Assembly: GCA_041396705.1 (NCBI GenBank)
Contig: JAWKYB010000012.1
Span: 131,079 to 195,078 of the forward strand
DNA length: 64,000 nucleotides
Direction: 5' to 3'
Origin: Alphaproteobacteria bacterium
GTDB lineage: Bacteria > Pseudomonadota > Alphaproteobacteria > CALKHQ01
Below the pieces are notes generated by a model. The model searched no databases. It was not told where the DNA came from and worked only from the letters and a program-made list of their open reading frames with translations. Of the stretch, positions 54,130 to 62,128 are shown piece by piece (position 1 is the first letter of the stretch; every line of letters starts with the position of its first letter). The translations under genes and the position numbers were made by a program.

Positions 54130-54324
54130 GCGCGGGCGGCGGTGACGAAAGTCACGCGGCTGGCGAGCGTGGGCTCCCCGCAGGCGCGAAGCGCGCCCGG
54201 AGGGCCGTCGGCCGCGTCGCTGGACGCAGCGATGCGCGCTCCGGGGAGGCGCGCGCGGTTGCCAGAAGCAAAAGGCGGTGGCCCGGAATGCGCCGTCGCG
54301 CACTCCGGGCCGCACGCGCGATCG
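54130..54324. repeat. conserved non-coding duplicate, copy B
   Basis: 195 bp downstream of the secreted-protein gene at 54390 and just after the convergent end of the BTAD gene. About 93% identical to copy A (50589-50784), with the same GTGAC-GAAA-GTCAC hairpin (54142-54155) and terminator. No open frame is shared convincingly on either strand: predicted peptides diverge after the single-base gap. Confidence 0.75.
54270..54311 (-). terminator. rho-independent terminator of paralogue B
   Basis: GGCCCGGA and TCCGGGCC form an 8-bp stem on the minus strand, followed after a short GC stretch by TTTT (54273-54270). It corresponds to the terminator in copy A, with one substitution at the base of the stem and one T fewer. 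Confidence 0.7.
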
Positions 54325-54389
54325 CATGTGGACCGGTCGATTCGGCGAGTCAGGGCTTCGTGTCCATGCCCGCCGGGCTGCGGGCCGCT

Positions 54390-55259
54390 CTAGTAGCGCA
54401 CCTCGCCGCCGTTGTAGATCCAGGTCTCCTGGCCGGCGCAACCGCCCGTCGCGACCGCGACGTGCAGCCAGTTCGGGTCGCTCGCCAGCTTTTCGATCAG
54501 GCGTCCGGTGTCGCCGGGATTGAGGTAGCACTGGTCGCCACCGCCGCCGCCCGCCTGGAAGTAGCCGGTCACCGGGCTGAGCACGACGAGCTGTCCGGGC
54601 GCCGGCGCGGGTGCGGGCGCCGGGGCGGGTGCGGGCGCCGGGGCAGGTGCCGGGGCAGGAGCCGTTTGCGTCGGTGCCGGCACGCTGGCGCAGATCAGGC
54701 CGATCCGATCGATCATCGTGCCAGCGCCGCCGAAAATGCCGGAGCCGACCTCGGTCGCGTTGTCGCAGCCGACCCATTCGTCCGCATGGACTGTGCCGGC
54801 CGCCGGGTTTGCCAGTACCTCGTAGGTGTGCCCGTCGACGAGATCGCGGCATTCGATCCCGATGAACTTGACGACGGTGAGGTCGCCCCAGGGCCCGGAC
54901 AAGATCCGCAACGCGCGCACCACGTCACCGTCCTGGCAGGCGATCTTCTGCCATTCTCCGCCGGGGCCGCCCCAATACTGGGTGGGCTCGTAGGCCTGCA
55001 TGGCCCACGCGGTTCTTTCGGGGTTGAGCGGTATGCAGAGCGCGACGACGGCATCGAGTGCCGTGCCGTTCCTCAGGTTGATTCCGATCAGGGCATCGTT
55101 CGGCCGGCATTCCGAGCGGAAGTTGCCGCCGCCGCCGCCGCCATGCGGTCCGGCATCGCGCGCAAGGACATTTGGTGCGGAGAGTGCGGCGACCGAGAAC
55201 GCGCCCACGAGCGCGCAGGCCAGTAACAGTGACCGGTTCGTTGTCAATCTCTTCTCCAT
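54390..55259 (-). CDS. secreted Gly-rich/SH3-like protein, paralogue B
   Basis: 289 residues from ATG 55259 (MEKRLTTNRS). Signal peptide LLLACALVGAFSVAALSAPNVLA, then DAGPHGGGGGGNFRSECRPN and the same beta-rich domain as paralogue A (ALIGINLRNGTALDAVVALC, YEPTQYWGGPGGEWQKIACQ, TMIDRIGLICA). The linker is a run of about ten Ala-Pro pairs, encoded by a tandem repeat at about 54600-54660. The C-terminal SH3-like domain (DQCYLNPGDTGRLIEKLASDP, TWIYNGGEVRY) matches A. Roughly two-thirds of residues are identical to A over the shared domains. The role is unknown; the export signal and linker suggest an envelope or extracellular protein. Confidence 0.7.
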   Translation of the reverse strand: MEKRLTTNRSLLLACALVGAFSVAALSAPNVLARDAGPHGGGGGGNFRSECRPNDALIGINLRNGTALDAVVALCIPLNPERTAWAMQAYEPTQYWGGPGGEWQKIACQDGDVVRALRILSGPWGDLTVVKFIGIECRDLVDGHTYEVLANPAAGTVHADEWVGCDNATEVGSGIFGGAGTMIDRIGLICASVPAPTQTAPAPAPAPAPAPAPAPAPAPAPGQLVVLSPVTGYFQAGGGGGDQCYLNPGDTGRLIEKLASDPNWLHVAVATGGCAGQETWIYNGGEVRY

Positions 55260-55444
55260 GTTGTACCTGCGGCCTTGCCGCTGCGGTTGAGAATCCGGGG
55301 TGGCTTCTGGAAAGATCCGCAATGTCGAACAACGCAATCCGGCGTTGTGGCGAGGTATGAAGTCGACGCCGCCGTTCGTTTCACTGAATATTGGCGACGA
55401 GCACCGGGCGCACTGACAAATGCATCGCCAGGTGGCGCGCAGGT

Positions 55445-55816
55445 CTACTTCAGTTCCACCATGATGATGTGCGTGTCCGTTGACCCGACATTCTCACCCG
55501 CGTGGGTCTGCGCCTCGGAGAACATGACCTGGCCGGGGGTGAAGGCGCGATGCATTTCCCGGCCGTCCGGCAACGTCAGCCGGCGTTCGAACGCACTCAG
55601 GGCGTAGACCAGGAAGGCCGGATGGTCGTGCATCCTGGTCCGGTCGCCCGGCTGGTCGCGATACTCCAGCACGCGGACGCGATCGTTCTCGAAGACGACC
55701 TTATAGAGGTCCGGATCGGTTACTGCCGCATCCTGCGCGTGAACCGCCGACAGCGTCAGCATCGCGGCTGCGAGCGCGAGCTGCGCTCTCATTGCCGTCT
55801 TCCGCAAGATCCTCAT
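55445..55816 (-). CDS. exported cupin-domain protein
   Basis: A 123-residue cupin with an N-terminal signal sequence (AMRAQLALAAAMLTLSAVHA). Cupin motif 1 is RVLEYRDQPGDRTRMHDHPAFLVYAL, with His ligands in MHDHP, and motif 2 is in GQVMFSEAQTHAGENVG. The last residues are HIIMVELK. It may bind a metal and a small ligand in the periplasm. It is divergent from the LysR-type gene with a 260-bp spacer, suggesting it is the regulated target. Confidence 0.75.
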   Translation of the reverse strand: MRILRKTAMRAQLALAAAMLTLSAVHAQDAAVTDPDLYKVVFENDRVRVLEYRDQPGDRTRMHDHPAFLVYALSAFERRLTLPDGREMHRAFTPGQVMFSEAQTHAGENVGSTDTHIIMVELK

Positions 55817-56076
55817 TGCGCACGTTCCCTGCAGTCGGGAAGCGGGAGCCGGTGCCGCGCGTGCCGCACGTCATGCCGTCTGCCGACTTCCTCATGTTTT
55901 CGCGAGTATCGGCGACGAACGTTGCGGCGTCCGGTGATGCCCTGTGCCGCTTCGCCAATCGTCCGGGACAAGGTGGCCCGAGGCGCGCAGTTGGGACAGT
56001 CGGCAAGATTGCAGAAGGGCCCCGCAGGATTGCATAGTCCCGAGGTCATGCGTGCTTGGGGGACGGGCGGTTCGTC

Positions 56077-56961
56077 GTGTTCAATTGGAACGATCTGAAG
56101 TATCTGCTGGCGGTTGCCCGCAACGGCAGTACGCTTGCCGCGGCCCGGGCGCTGAGGGTGAACCAGTCGACCGTGCAGCGGCGCCTGCTCGACCTGGAGG
56201 CCAGCCTGAAGCTGCGCCTGGTCGACCGGTTGCCGAGCGGCTATTGCCTGACGCCGGCTGGCCAGTCCGTGCTGGCCTCAGCCGAGGCGGTCGCGACCGC
56301 GATCGAGACGTTCGAGCGGCGCTGCATCGACGCTGCGCATGAGGGCATCCTGCGCCTGACCTGCCCGGAGCCGATCGCCGACCGCCTGTCGCAATCGGGA
56401 TTCCTCGAACGGTTCAGCGAAAAGCATCCGGATCTGCGCGTCGAGTTCGTGCTGGCCGATCGCTATGTCGACCTCGCCAAGGGCGAGGCCGACGTGGCGC
56501 TGCGCTCCGGCGATACCGACGACGTCCTGGTCGGCCGCAAGATCGCGGACTCGCTGTGGGCGGTCTACGCCAGCACCGGCTATGTGCAGCAGCACGGCGC
56601 GCCCGCTTCGATCGACGAGCTTGACCGGCACGCCGTGGTGGCCTTCGACGCCAGCCTCGAGCGGCATCGGCTGTCGCTCTGGCTGCGCGAGGTCGCGCCG
56701 AATGCGCGCATCGTCGCGCGCAGCAACAGCGTGCTCGGCCTGGTTTCCGCCGCCAAATCGGGCGTCGGCATCGCGGCGCTGCCCCTGCCGCTTGGCGATG
56801 GCGAGCCGGACCTGGTCCAGATCCTGCCGCCGGTCCACGAACTTACCCGCGTGTGGCGCCTGCTCTGCCACCCGGATGCCCGCCAGCTGCATCGGGTCGA
56901 CGCGTTCTTCGCGTTCGTCGGCTCGCAGATCGACGCGTTGCGGCCCGTGCTGACCGGGTGA
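56077..56961 (+). CDS. LysR-family transcriptional regulator
   Basis: A LysR-type protein of 294 residues from GTG 56077 (VFNWNDLKYLLAVARNGS); a TTG at 56056 would add seven residues. The winged helix is FNWNDLKYLLAVARNGSTLAAARALRVNQSTVQRRLLDLE. The co-inducer domain spans ~90-290 (LRLTCPEPIADRLSQSGFLE, VALRSGDTDDVLVGRKIADS). The N-terminus is of the type that resembles regulators of redox or transport genes. Likely target: the divergent secreted cupin gene. The spacer contains no clear T-N11-A palindrome that I could single out. Confidence 0.88.
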   Translation: MFNWNDLKYLLAVARNGSTLAAARALRVNQSTVQRRLLDLEASLKLRLVDRLPSGYCLTPAGQSVLASAEAVATAIETFERRCIDAAHEGILRLTCPEPIADRLSQSGFLERFSEKHPDLRVEFVLADRYVDLAKGEADVALRSGDTDDVLVGRKIADSLWAVYASTGYVQQHGAPASIDELDRHAVVAFDASLERHRLSLWLREVAPNARIVARSNSVLGLVSAAKSGVGIAALPLPLGDGEPDLVQILPPVHELTRVWRLLCHPDARQLHRVDAFFAFVGSQIDALRPVLTG

Positions 56962-57403
56962 GGCGGACGCCGGCGGGACGAAGGTCCGGGCTTGGCGTCG
57001 CGGCACGCATAGGCGGTCGGCGACGGCGTCAGCTGTGATGTCGCCCATGAATTGCGCCATGCATGCGGAACGGCAGCCGCGCCGACGCGGCCGCATTCCA
57101 CAATTCGCCCAATGTTGAAAGGGACATCGCGGCGATCACGAGAACTGTGTCCGCGATCACATAAAAGAGAAATAGACGAACGCGTTGCCCGATCTTGTGA
57201 CACCGCGCACACCGCGCGCGATGAAGGTGCGTACATTAACACTAACGCGCGGCTGGAGCGGTTTACTGGGCTTTAACCACAACAGGCGCCTAATGACGGT
57301 CTGCGCTGACTTTCGGTTGCCATCGGATGGCCGTACCGGGCCGGAGAATCGCAAGCGGAAGACGAGTTCACGCCAGGCCATCGACTCTAACAGGAGAACG
57401 GCC
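56962..57403. other. intergenic region upstream of the ExbB-like operon
   Basis: 442 bp without a convincing gene. From about 57080 the DNA becomes AT-richer and holds several possible promoter elements (tacattaacactaac, tttactgggctttaacc) and a direct repeat of gcgatcac (57133 and 57154). The final CAGGAGA at 57391-57397 is the Shine-Dalgarno of the next gene. A long leader or more than one promoter is possible. Confidence 0.35.
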
Positions 57404-58180
57404 ATGTCGCTTGCCAGCCTGCACAGCCCAGCGGACGCCACCGCCGCCCCGGATTTCGTCAAGCTGTGGACCCGCGCTGCGGAGGCGATCGTCGGCGACA
57501 GAGCCGCGGCAAGGCCGCAGCCGCGCCAGTCGGTGTCGCGCTACCGCCACCTGCTGATCCTGCGTTTCGTGCTGACCAACATGAGCGCGCTGGCGCTGCT
57601 GGCGGTGGGCGCGGTGCAGGGCTGGGTCGGCACGGTGCTGCTGGGCGACGAGACCGGACTGACCGTCGCGATCCTCGGCGTGTTCGTGATCGGTCTGGTC
57701 ACGGCGGGCTGGAAGGTGTGGCAACTGAGCCAGGCGCTGAACGCCGCCGAGAACCCGTCCCGCGCACCGATCCGCTGGATATCGGCCTATGTGGCCGAGG
57801 CGGCGGCCAAGGACGCGGGTGCGCGGGCCATCGCCGGCTCCGCCCTGCGCATGCAGCTGGCCAACCGCATCGGCTTCGTCAAGCACGTCGCCAACACCCT
57901 GGTTCTGCTCGGCCTGATCGGCACCGTGATCGGCTTCATCATCGCGCTGGGCGGGATCAGCGCCGACACCGCCGCCGACCCCAGCGCCATCGCGCCGATG
58001 GTCGGCGGGCTGCTGCGCGGCATGTCGGTGGCGCTGTACACCACGCTGGCCGGCGCGGTCTTGAACATGTGGCTGATGATCAACTTCCACATGCTGGTCG
58101 GCGCGGCGACGCGGCTGGCCGGCCGCCTGGTCGAGGCCGGCGAGCACGCCGCGCTGGAGGCGGGCCATGAGCGCGCTTGA
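57404..58180 (+). CDS. MotA/TolQ/ExbB-family proton channel protein
   Basis: A 258-residue membrane protein. Four hydrophobic segments are seen: about residues 50-68, 77-100, 163-185 and 205-235. The last two carry the family core (FVKHVANTLVLLGLIGTVIGFIIALGG and MVGGLLRGMSVALYTTLAGAVLNMWLMINFHML), with the TolQ/ExbB GLLGTVxG-like and TTLxGLxxxI-like motifs. In ExbB/TolQ complexes this subunit forms the pentamer around two ExbD/TolR helices and uses the proton motive force. Its end overlaps the next gene by 14 bases. Confidence 0.8.
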   Translation: MSLASLHSPADATAAPDFVKLWTRAAEAIVGDRAAARPQPRQSVSRYRHLLILRFVLTNMSALALLAVGAVQGWVGTVLLGDETGLTVAILGVFVIGLVTAGWKVWQLSQALNAAENPSRAPIRWISAYVAEAAAKDAGARAIAGSALRMQLANRIGFVKHVANTLVLLGLIGTVIGFIIALGGISADTAADPSAIAPMVGGLLRGMSVALYTTLAGAVLNMWLMINFHMLVGAATRLAGRLVEAGEHAALEAGHERA

Positions 58181-58772
58181 CCAGTTCGACGACGCATCGG
58201 ACGACGGCACGGTCTTCCGCGATGTCATCATGCTGGTGCTGTTCGGCTTCGTCACCATCGTGGTGCTGCTGCTGCCGCACCTGAACCCGCCGACCAAGGC
58301 CGACGAGACCCTGGTGCCGCCCGGCAACCTGATCGTCGAGGCGCGCTGGGCCGACGAGTCCGACGTCGACGTCGACCTGTGGGTGCGCGCGCCCGGCGAC
58401 CGCTCGGTCGGCTATTCCAACAAGAGCGGCGAGGTGTTCGACCTGCTGCGCGACGACCTGGGCAACCGCAACGACCCGACCGGGCTGAACTACGAGGTCG
58501 CCTACAGCCGCGGCCTGCCGGCGGGCGAATATGCGATCAACCTGCACCTGTATCGCGACAACACCCACCTGCGCCCGATCCCGGTGGTGGTGGTGATCAG
58601 CACCCGGCCGGCCGACGGCGGCGCCTCGCAGCAGCTGCTCAGCCAGACCATCGAGCTGCGCCGGCTGGGCGAGGAACGCACGGTCGCCCGCTTCACGGTG
58701 GACGACAACGGCAACGTCGTCGCCGGCAGCTTCAACACCCTGCCGGTCGCCCTGCGCGAACGCGCGCCCTGA
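58167..58772 (+). CDS. ExbD-like helix fused to a DUF2135/YfaP-like beta domain
   Basis: A 201-residue protein: a short cytoplasmic N-terminus, one membrane helix (FRDVIMLVLFGFVTIVVLLLP, about residues 17-37) and a ~160-residue periplasmic beta domain. The helix has the Asp at the start of the segment, as in ExbD and TolR, where that Asp carries protons. The outer domain has the YfaP/DUF2135-type motif ARWADESDVDVDLWVRAPGD, then VGYSNKSGEVFDLLRDDLG and GEYAINLHLYRDN. It overlaps the ExbB-like gene by 14 bases and precedes a small membrane protein. No TonB-binding domain is present. Confidence 0.7.
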   Translation: MSALDQFDDASDDGTVFRDVIMLVLFGFVTIVVLLLPHLNPPTKADETLVPPGNLIVEARWADESDVDVDLWVRAPGDRSVGYSNKSGEVFDLLRDDLGNRNDPTGLNYEVAYSRGLPAGEYAINLHLYRDNTHLRPIPVVVVISTRPADGGASQQLLSQTIELRRLGEERTVARFTVDDNGNVVAGSFNTLPVALRERAP

Positions 58773-58798
58773 GCCACGCCTCGACGGGAGGACCGGCC

Positions 58799-59266
58799 AT
58801 GCTGCCTCTGCTCTATCCGTTCGTCGCCCTGGTGGTCATCGCGACCGGGCTGGCCGGCCTGTCGATCTGGTCGCGCCGCATGCTGGTGCCCAAGCTCGGT
58901 GCCATCGGGCTGACGCTGTGCCTGTTCGTGCTGGGCTACGGCACGATGGTCGAGCTGCTGAGCCGGCCCAAGCCGATCGACGCGGAGTGGGGCGGCCGCG
59001 ACCTGGCCGAGGCCCGCGTCATCGCCGCCGAGATGCAGGAGGATGTCGCCATCTACGTCTGGCTCGGCATCGACGGCGTCGAGGGCCCGCGCGCCTATGT
59101 GCTGCCGTGGAGCCAGGAGGCAGCCGAGCAGCTCAATGGCGCGATGCAGCAGGCGGAGGAGGAGGGCGGCGAGGTGCAGATGCGCGACCCGTTCGACGCC
59201 ACGCCCGACGACCAGGACCCGATGTTCTTCGCCAGCCCGGTCGCGCCGCTGCCGCCGAAGGCCTGA
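58799..59266 (+). CDS. membrane protein of the ExbB-like operon, unknown function
   Basis: 155 residues from ATG 58799, with GGGAGGA just upstream. Two transmembrane segments (about residues 3-22 and 32-52) are followed by a soluble, acidic C-terminal part with VAIYVWLGIDGVEGPRAYVLPW and AEQLNGAMQQAEEEGGEVQM. The C-terminus is Asp/Pro-rich. No family is recognised. Position and coupling indicate that it works with the two preceding proteins. Confidence 0.6.
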   Translation: MLPLLYPFVALVVIATGLAGLSIWSRRMLVPKLGAIGLTLCLFVLGYGTMVELLSRPKPIDAEWGGRDLAEARVIAAEMQEDVAIYVWLGIDGVEGPRAYVLPWSQEAAEQLNGAMQQAEEEGGEVQMRDPFDATPDDQDPMFFASPVAPLPPKA

Positions 59267-59353
59267 GGGCCGCCGCCGCGCGGTTGACACGCCGCGACGG
59301 ATCGCCAATTGCTCCTGACGGGCCGGCGCACGGCCGGCACGCAGGAGCAGCCG

Positions 59354-60370
59354 ATGATCCCGCTTTCCGTTCTCGACCTGGCGCACATCACGGTGGGGTC
59401 GAGCGCGGCCGACGCCTTCCGCAACAGCCGCGATCTCGCCCGCCACGCCGAGCGCTGGGGCTACCGCCGCTTCTGGCTGGCGGAGCACCACAACATGACC
59501 GGCATCGCCAGCGCGGCCACCGCCGTGGTCATCGGCCACGTCGCCGCCGGCACGTCGACGATCCGGGTCGGCGCCGGCGGCATCATGCTGCCCAACCACC
59601 CGCCGCTGATGGTGGCCGAGCAGTTCGGCACGCTCGACGCACTGTTTCCCGGCCGCATCGATCTCGGGCTCGGCCGGGCGCCGGGCACCGACCAGCGCAC
59701 CGCCCGCGCGCTGCGCCGCGACGATGCGCGCGCCGAGGCGTTCCCGCAGGAGGTGCAGGAGCTGCAGGCCTTCCTCGGTCCCGTCGAGCCGGGTCAGGCC
59801 GTGCGCGCCGTCCCCGGCGGCAACAGCCACGTGCCGATCTGGATCCTCGGCTCCAGCCTCTACGGCGCCCAGGTCGCCGCGGCCTTCGGCCTGCCCTATG
59901 CCTTCGCCTCGCACTTCGCCCCGGAACAGCTGATGCGCGCGCTGCAGGTCTATCGCGCCGGCTTCGAGCCGTCGGGCCAGTGTGCCCGGCCCCATGCCAT
60001 GGTCGGCGTCAACATCGTCGCCGCCGACACCGACGCCGAGGCCCGACGGCTGTTCACCAGCCCGCAGCAGGCCTTCACCAACATGTTCCGCGGCGCGCGC
60101 GGCCAGCTGCAGCCGCCGATCGACGACATCGAGTCCTACTGGAACCCGATGGAGAAGATGCAGGCGATGCGCATGCTGGCCTGCAGCATCGTCGGCGGGC
60201 CCGACACGGTGCGGCGCGAGCTGGAGGCGCTGGTGCACCGCACCGCCGCCGACGAGCTGATCGTCGCCGCGGCGATCTACGACCACGCCGCACGGCTGCG
60301 GTCTTACGAGATCCTGGCCGAGGTCGCGGGACGGCTGGCGCCGGCGCGGGCCGCCGCCGGCGCACGGTAG
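59354..60370 (+). CDS. luciferase-like (LLM-class) flavin monooxygenase
   Basis: A 338-residue bacterial-luciferase-fold protein. The family start LSVLDLAHITVGSSAADAFRNS, AERWGYRRFWLAEHHNM, VRVGAGGIMLPNHPPLMVAEQFGTL-type core and RIDLGLGRAPGTD are all present. Members use reduced FMN (or F420) to oxidise diverse substrates. The ATG at 59354 is the family start. It precedes a PLP aminotransferase by 10 bp. The substrate cannot be predicted. Confidence 0.88.
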   Translation: MIPLSVLDLAHITVGSSAADAFRNSRDLARHAERWGYRRFWLAEHHNMTGIASAATAVVIGHVAAGTSTIRVGAGGIMLPNHPPLMVAEQFGTLDALFPGRIDLGLGRAPGTDQRTARALRRDDARAEAFPQEVQELQAFLGPVEPGQAVRAVPGGNSHVPIWILGSSLYGAQVAAAFGLPYAFASHFAPEQLMRALQVYRAGFEPSGQCARPHAMVGVNIVAADTDAEARRLFTSPQQAFTNMFRGARGQLQPPIDDIESYWNPMEKMQAMRMLACSIVGGPDTVRRELEALVHRTAADELIVAAAIYDHAARLRSYEILAEVAGRLAPARAAAGAR

Positions 60371-60380
60371 GCGCCGGGCG

Positions 60381-61550
60381 ATGACCCGCCGGCGCCCGGC
60401 GCGGCTGCAGCACATCGCCGGCATCGGCGTCGACCGGCTCGGCGCGCTGGCCGATGCGGCCGGGCACGACATGCTGCGGCTGGAGAACCTCGACACCGAC
60501 GTCCCGCCCGACCCGGAGGCGGTGGCGCGGACCCGCGCCGCGGCCGCGGAGGACCCGGCCAACTCCTACCTGCCGTTCGTCGGCCAGGAGCGGCTGCGCG
60601 AGGTGGCGGCGCGGCACGTCGCGGCGCTGTCCGGCGTCGCCTATTCCGGCGCGCGCAACTGCGTCGTCAGCGCCGGCGGGCTGTCCGGCATCCTCAACGT
60701 GCTGCTGGCGACGGTGGAGGTCGGCGACGAGGTGATCGTCACCGATCCCACCTATGCCGGGTTGATCAACCGGGTGCGGCTGGCCGGCGGCGTGCCCCGT
60801 TTCGTGCCGTTCCGCTTCGCGCCCGGCGCGCCGTGGACGCTGGACCGGGCGGCGCTGCACGCGGCCGTCGGCCCGCGGACCCGCGCGATGCTGCTGATGT
60901 CGCCGTCGATGCCGAGCGGCGGCTGGCTCGACGCCGACGACTGGCGCCTGGTCGCCGAGCTGTGCGTCGCCCACGACCTGACCTTGATCCTGGACGCGGC
61001 GATGGAGCGGCTGCTGTTCGACGGGCGCCGGCCGCTGCACCCGGCCGGCCTGCCGGGGATGGCCGAACGCACGATCACGGTCGGCTCGTCGGCGAAGGAG
61101 CTGCGGATGATCGGCTGGCGGGTCGGCTGGATCGTCGGGCCGGAGGCGGCGATGCCGGACATCGTCGCGGTCTCGCTGGCCAATGTGGTGGTCCCGGTCG
61201 GCATCGCCCAGGACGCGGTCGCGGGCGCGCTGGAGCGGTCGGCCGAGACCCTGCCGGCCTATGTCGGCGAGCTGCAGCGGCGGCGCGATGTGCTGCTGGA
61301 CGAACTCGACGGCCTGCCGGTGGGGGTGCCCGCCGGCGGCTGGTCGATGCTGCTGCGCGTCGACGGCTTCGGGATCGACGGCGCCGCCATGTCCGAGCGG
61401 CTGCTCGCCAAGGGCGTGGCGGCCACGCCGATGGCGGGCTGGGGCGAGACCCACGGCGGCCAGTACATCCGCTTCGTCTTCGCCAACGAGCCGGCTGCCA
61501 GGCTGCGCGGCCTCGGCCACAAGGTCAGGGCTGCGCTCGACGCCGGATAG
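60381..61550 (+). CDS. class I/II PLP-dependent aminotransferase
   Basis: A 389-residue fold-type I enzyme. The N-terminal substrate segment (MLRLENLDTDVPPDPEAVAR) leads to SYLPFVGQERLREVAARHVA. The PLP lysine is in VGSSAKELRMIGWRVGWIVG, and SPSMPSGG replaces the usual SPxNPTGG loop (Asn to Ser/Met), so the PLP-binding Asn at that position is changed. The C-terminal Arg is in GGQYIRFVFANEP. It starts 10 bases after the monooxygenase gene, so the two probably form an operon. Confidence 0.85.
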   Translation: MTRRRPARLQHIAGIGVDRLGALADAAGHDMLRLENLDTDVPPDPEAVARTRAAAAEDPANSYLPFVGQERLREVAARHVAALSGVAYSGARNCVVSAGGLSGILNVLLATVEVGDEVIVTDPTYAGLINRVRLAGGVPRFVPFRFAPGAPWTLDRAALHAAVGPRTRAMLLMSPSMPSGGWLDADDWRLVAELCVAHDLTLILDAAMERLLFDGRRPLHPAGLPGMAERTITVGSSAKELRMIGWRVGWIVGPEAAMPDIVAVSLANVVVPVGIAQDAVAGALERSAETLPAYVGELQRRRDVLLDELDGLPVGVPAGGWSMLLRVDGFGIDGAAMSERLLAKGVAATPMAGWGETHGGQYIRFVFANEPAARLRGLGHKVRAALDAG

Positions 61551-61568
61551 CCCGCCGCCGCGTCCGGG

Positions 61569-62081
61569 TCAGTCGGTGACGCAGCGCATGTCGCCGCCGG
61601 CGTAGGCCGTGCCGCTCCACCGGTACAGCAGGAAGCAGGTCTCGCCGAAGCTGTGCGCATAGAGTTCGATGTCGCGATAGCCGTTGGTGCGGCTGGGCAG
61701 CACGTCGACGCCGTCCGCCGTCAGCGGCTCGGCCAGCAGCATGTGCCAGGTGCCGCCGTCCTCGCTCAGCACCCAGGTGCTGCAGCCGGCGGTGCCGCAC
61801 CAGTAGCCGTCGATGATCTGGGCGACATACTCGTCGACTCCGTCGCCGTTCAGGTCGACCGGGTAGGCGACCGGGAACACGTTCCAGCCCTCCGGCCGGT
61901 TGGCATAGGACATCACCAACTCGGCGCCGAGGGCGTTGCCGAAGACGATGCACTCCGTGCATTCGAAGCCGAGTCGCTCGGTACGGTCGTCGTCGCCCTT
62001 CACCGGCTGGCCGGCCTGGGCGGCGCCTGTCGGCCCAACAGGACGACGCCGAGCGGCCCGCCCCACAGCGGATCCGGTCAT
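61569..62081 (-). CDS. protein of unknown function with an EF-hand-like loop
   Basis: A 170-residue product. The core looks beta-rich with a possible calcium loop (PVDLNGDGVDEYVAQI), paired cysteines (FECTECIVF, YWCGTAGCSTW, ETCFLLYRW, MRCVTD) and a conserved-looking GGTWHMLLAEPLTADGVDVL. These suggest an exported, disulfide-containing protein, but the N-terminus (SAVGRAARRRPVGPTGAAQAG) has no good signal peptide. The start may be wrong or an indel may hide it. Confidence 0.5.
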   Translation of the reverse strand: MTGSAVGRAARRRPVGPTGAAQAGQPVKGDDDRTERLGFECTECIVFGNALGAELVMSYANRPEGWNVFPVAYPVDLNGDGVDEYVAQIIDGYWCGTAGCSTWVLSEDGGTWHMLLAEPLTADGVDVLPSRTNGYRDIELYAHSFGETCFLLYRWSGTAYAGGDMRCVTD

Positions 62082-62128
62082 GGAAACACTCCCGCTGCCT
62101 GTCGCCGTGGTCGCGGCGCGGCGGCAGG

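Noticed and set aside
54600..54660. Tandem repeat in the second secreted protein
   Set aside because: It encodes the Ala-Pro linker in frame; it is a coding repeat and not a separate element.
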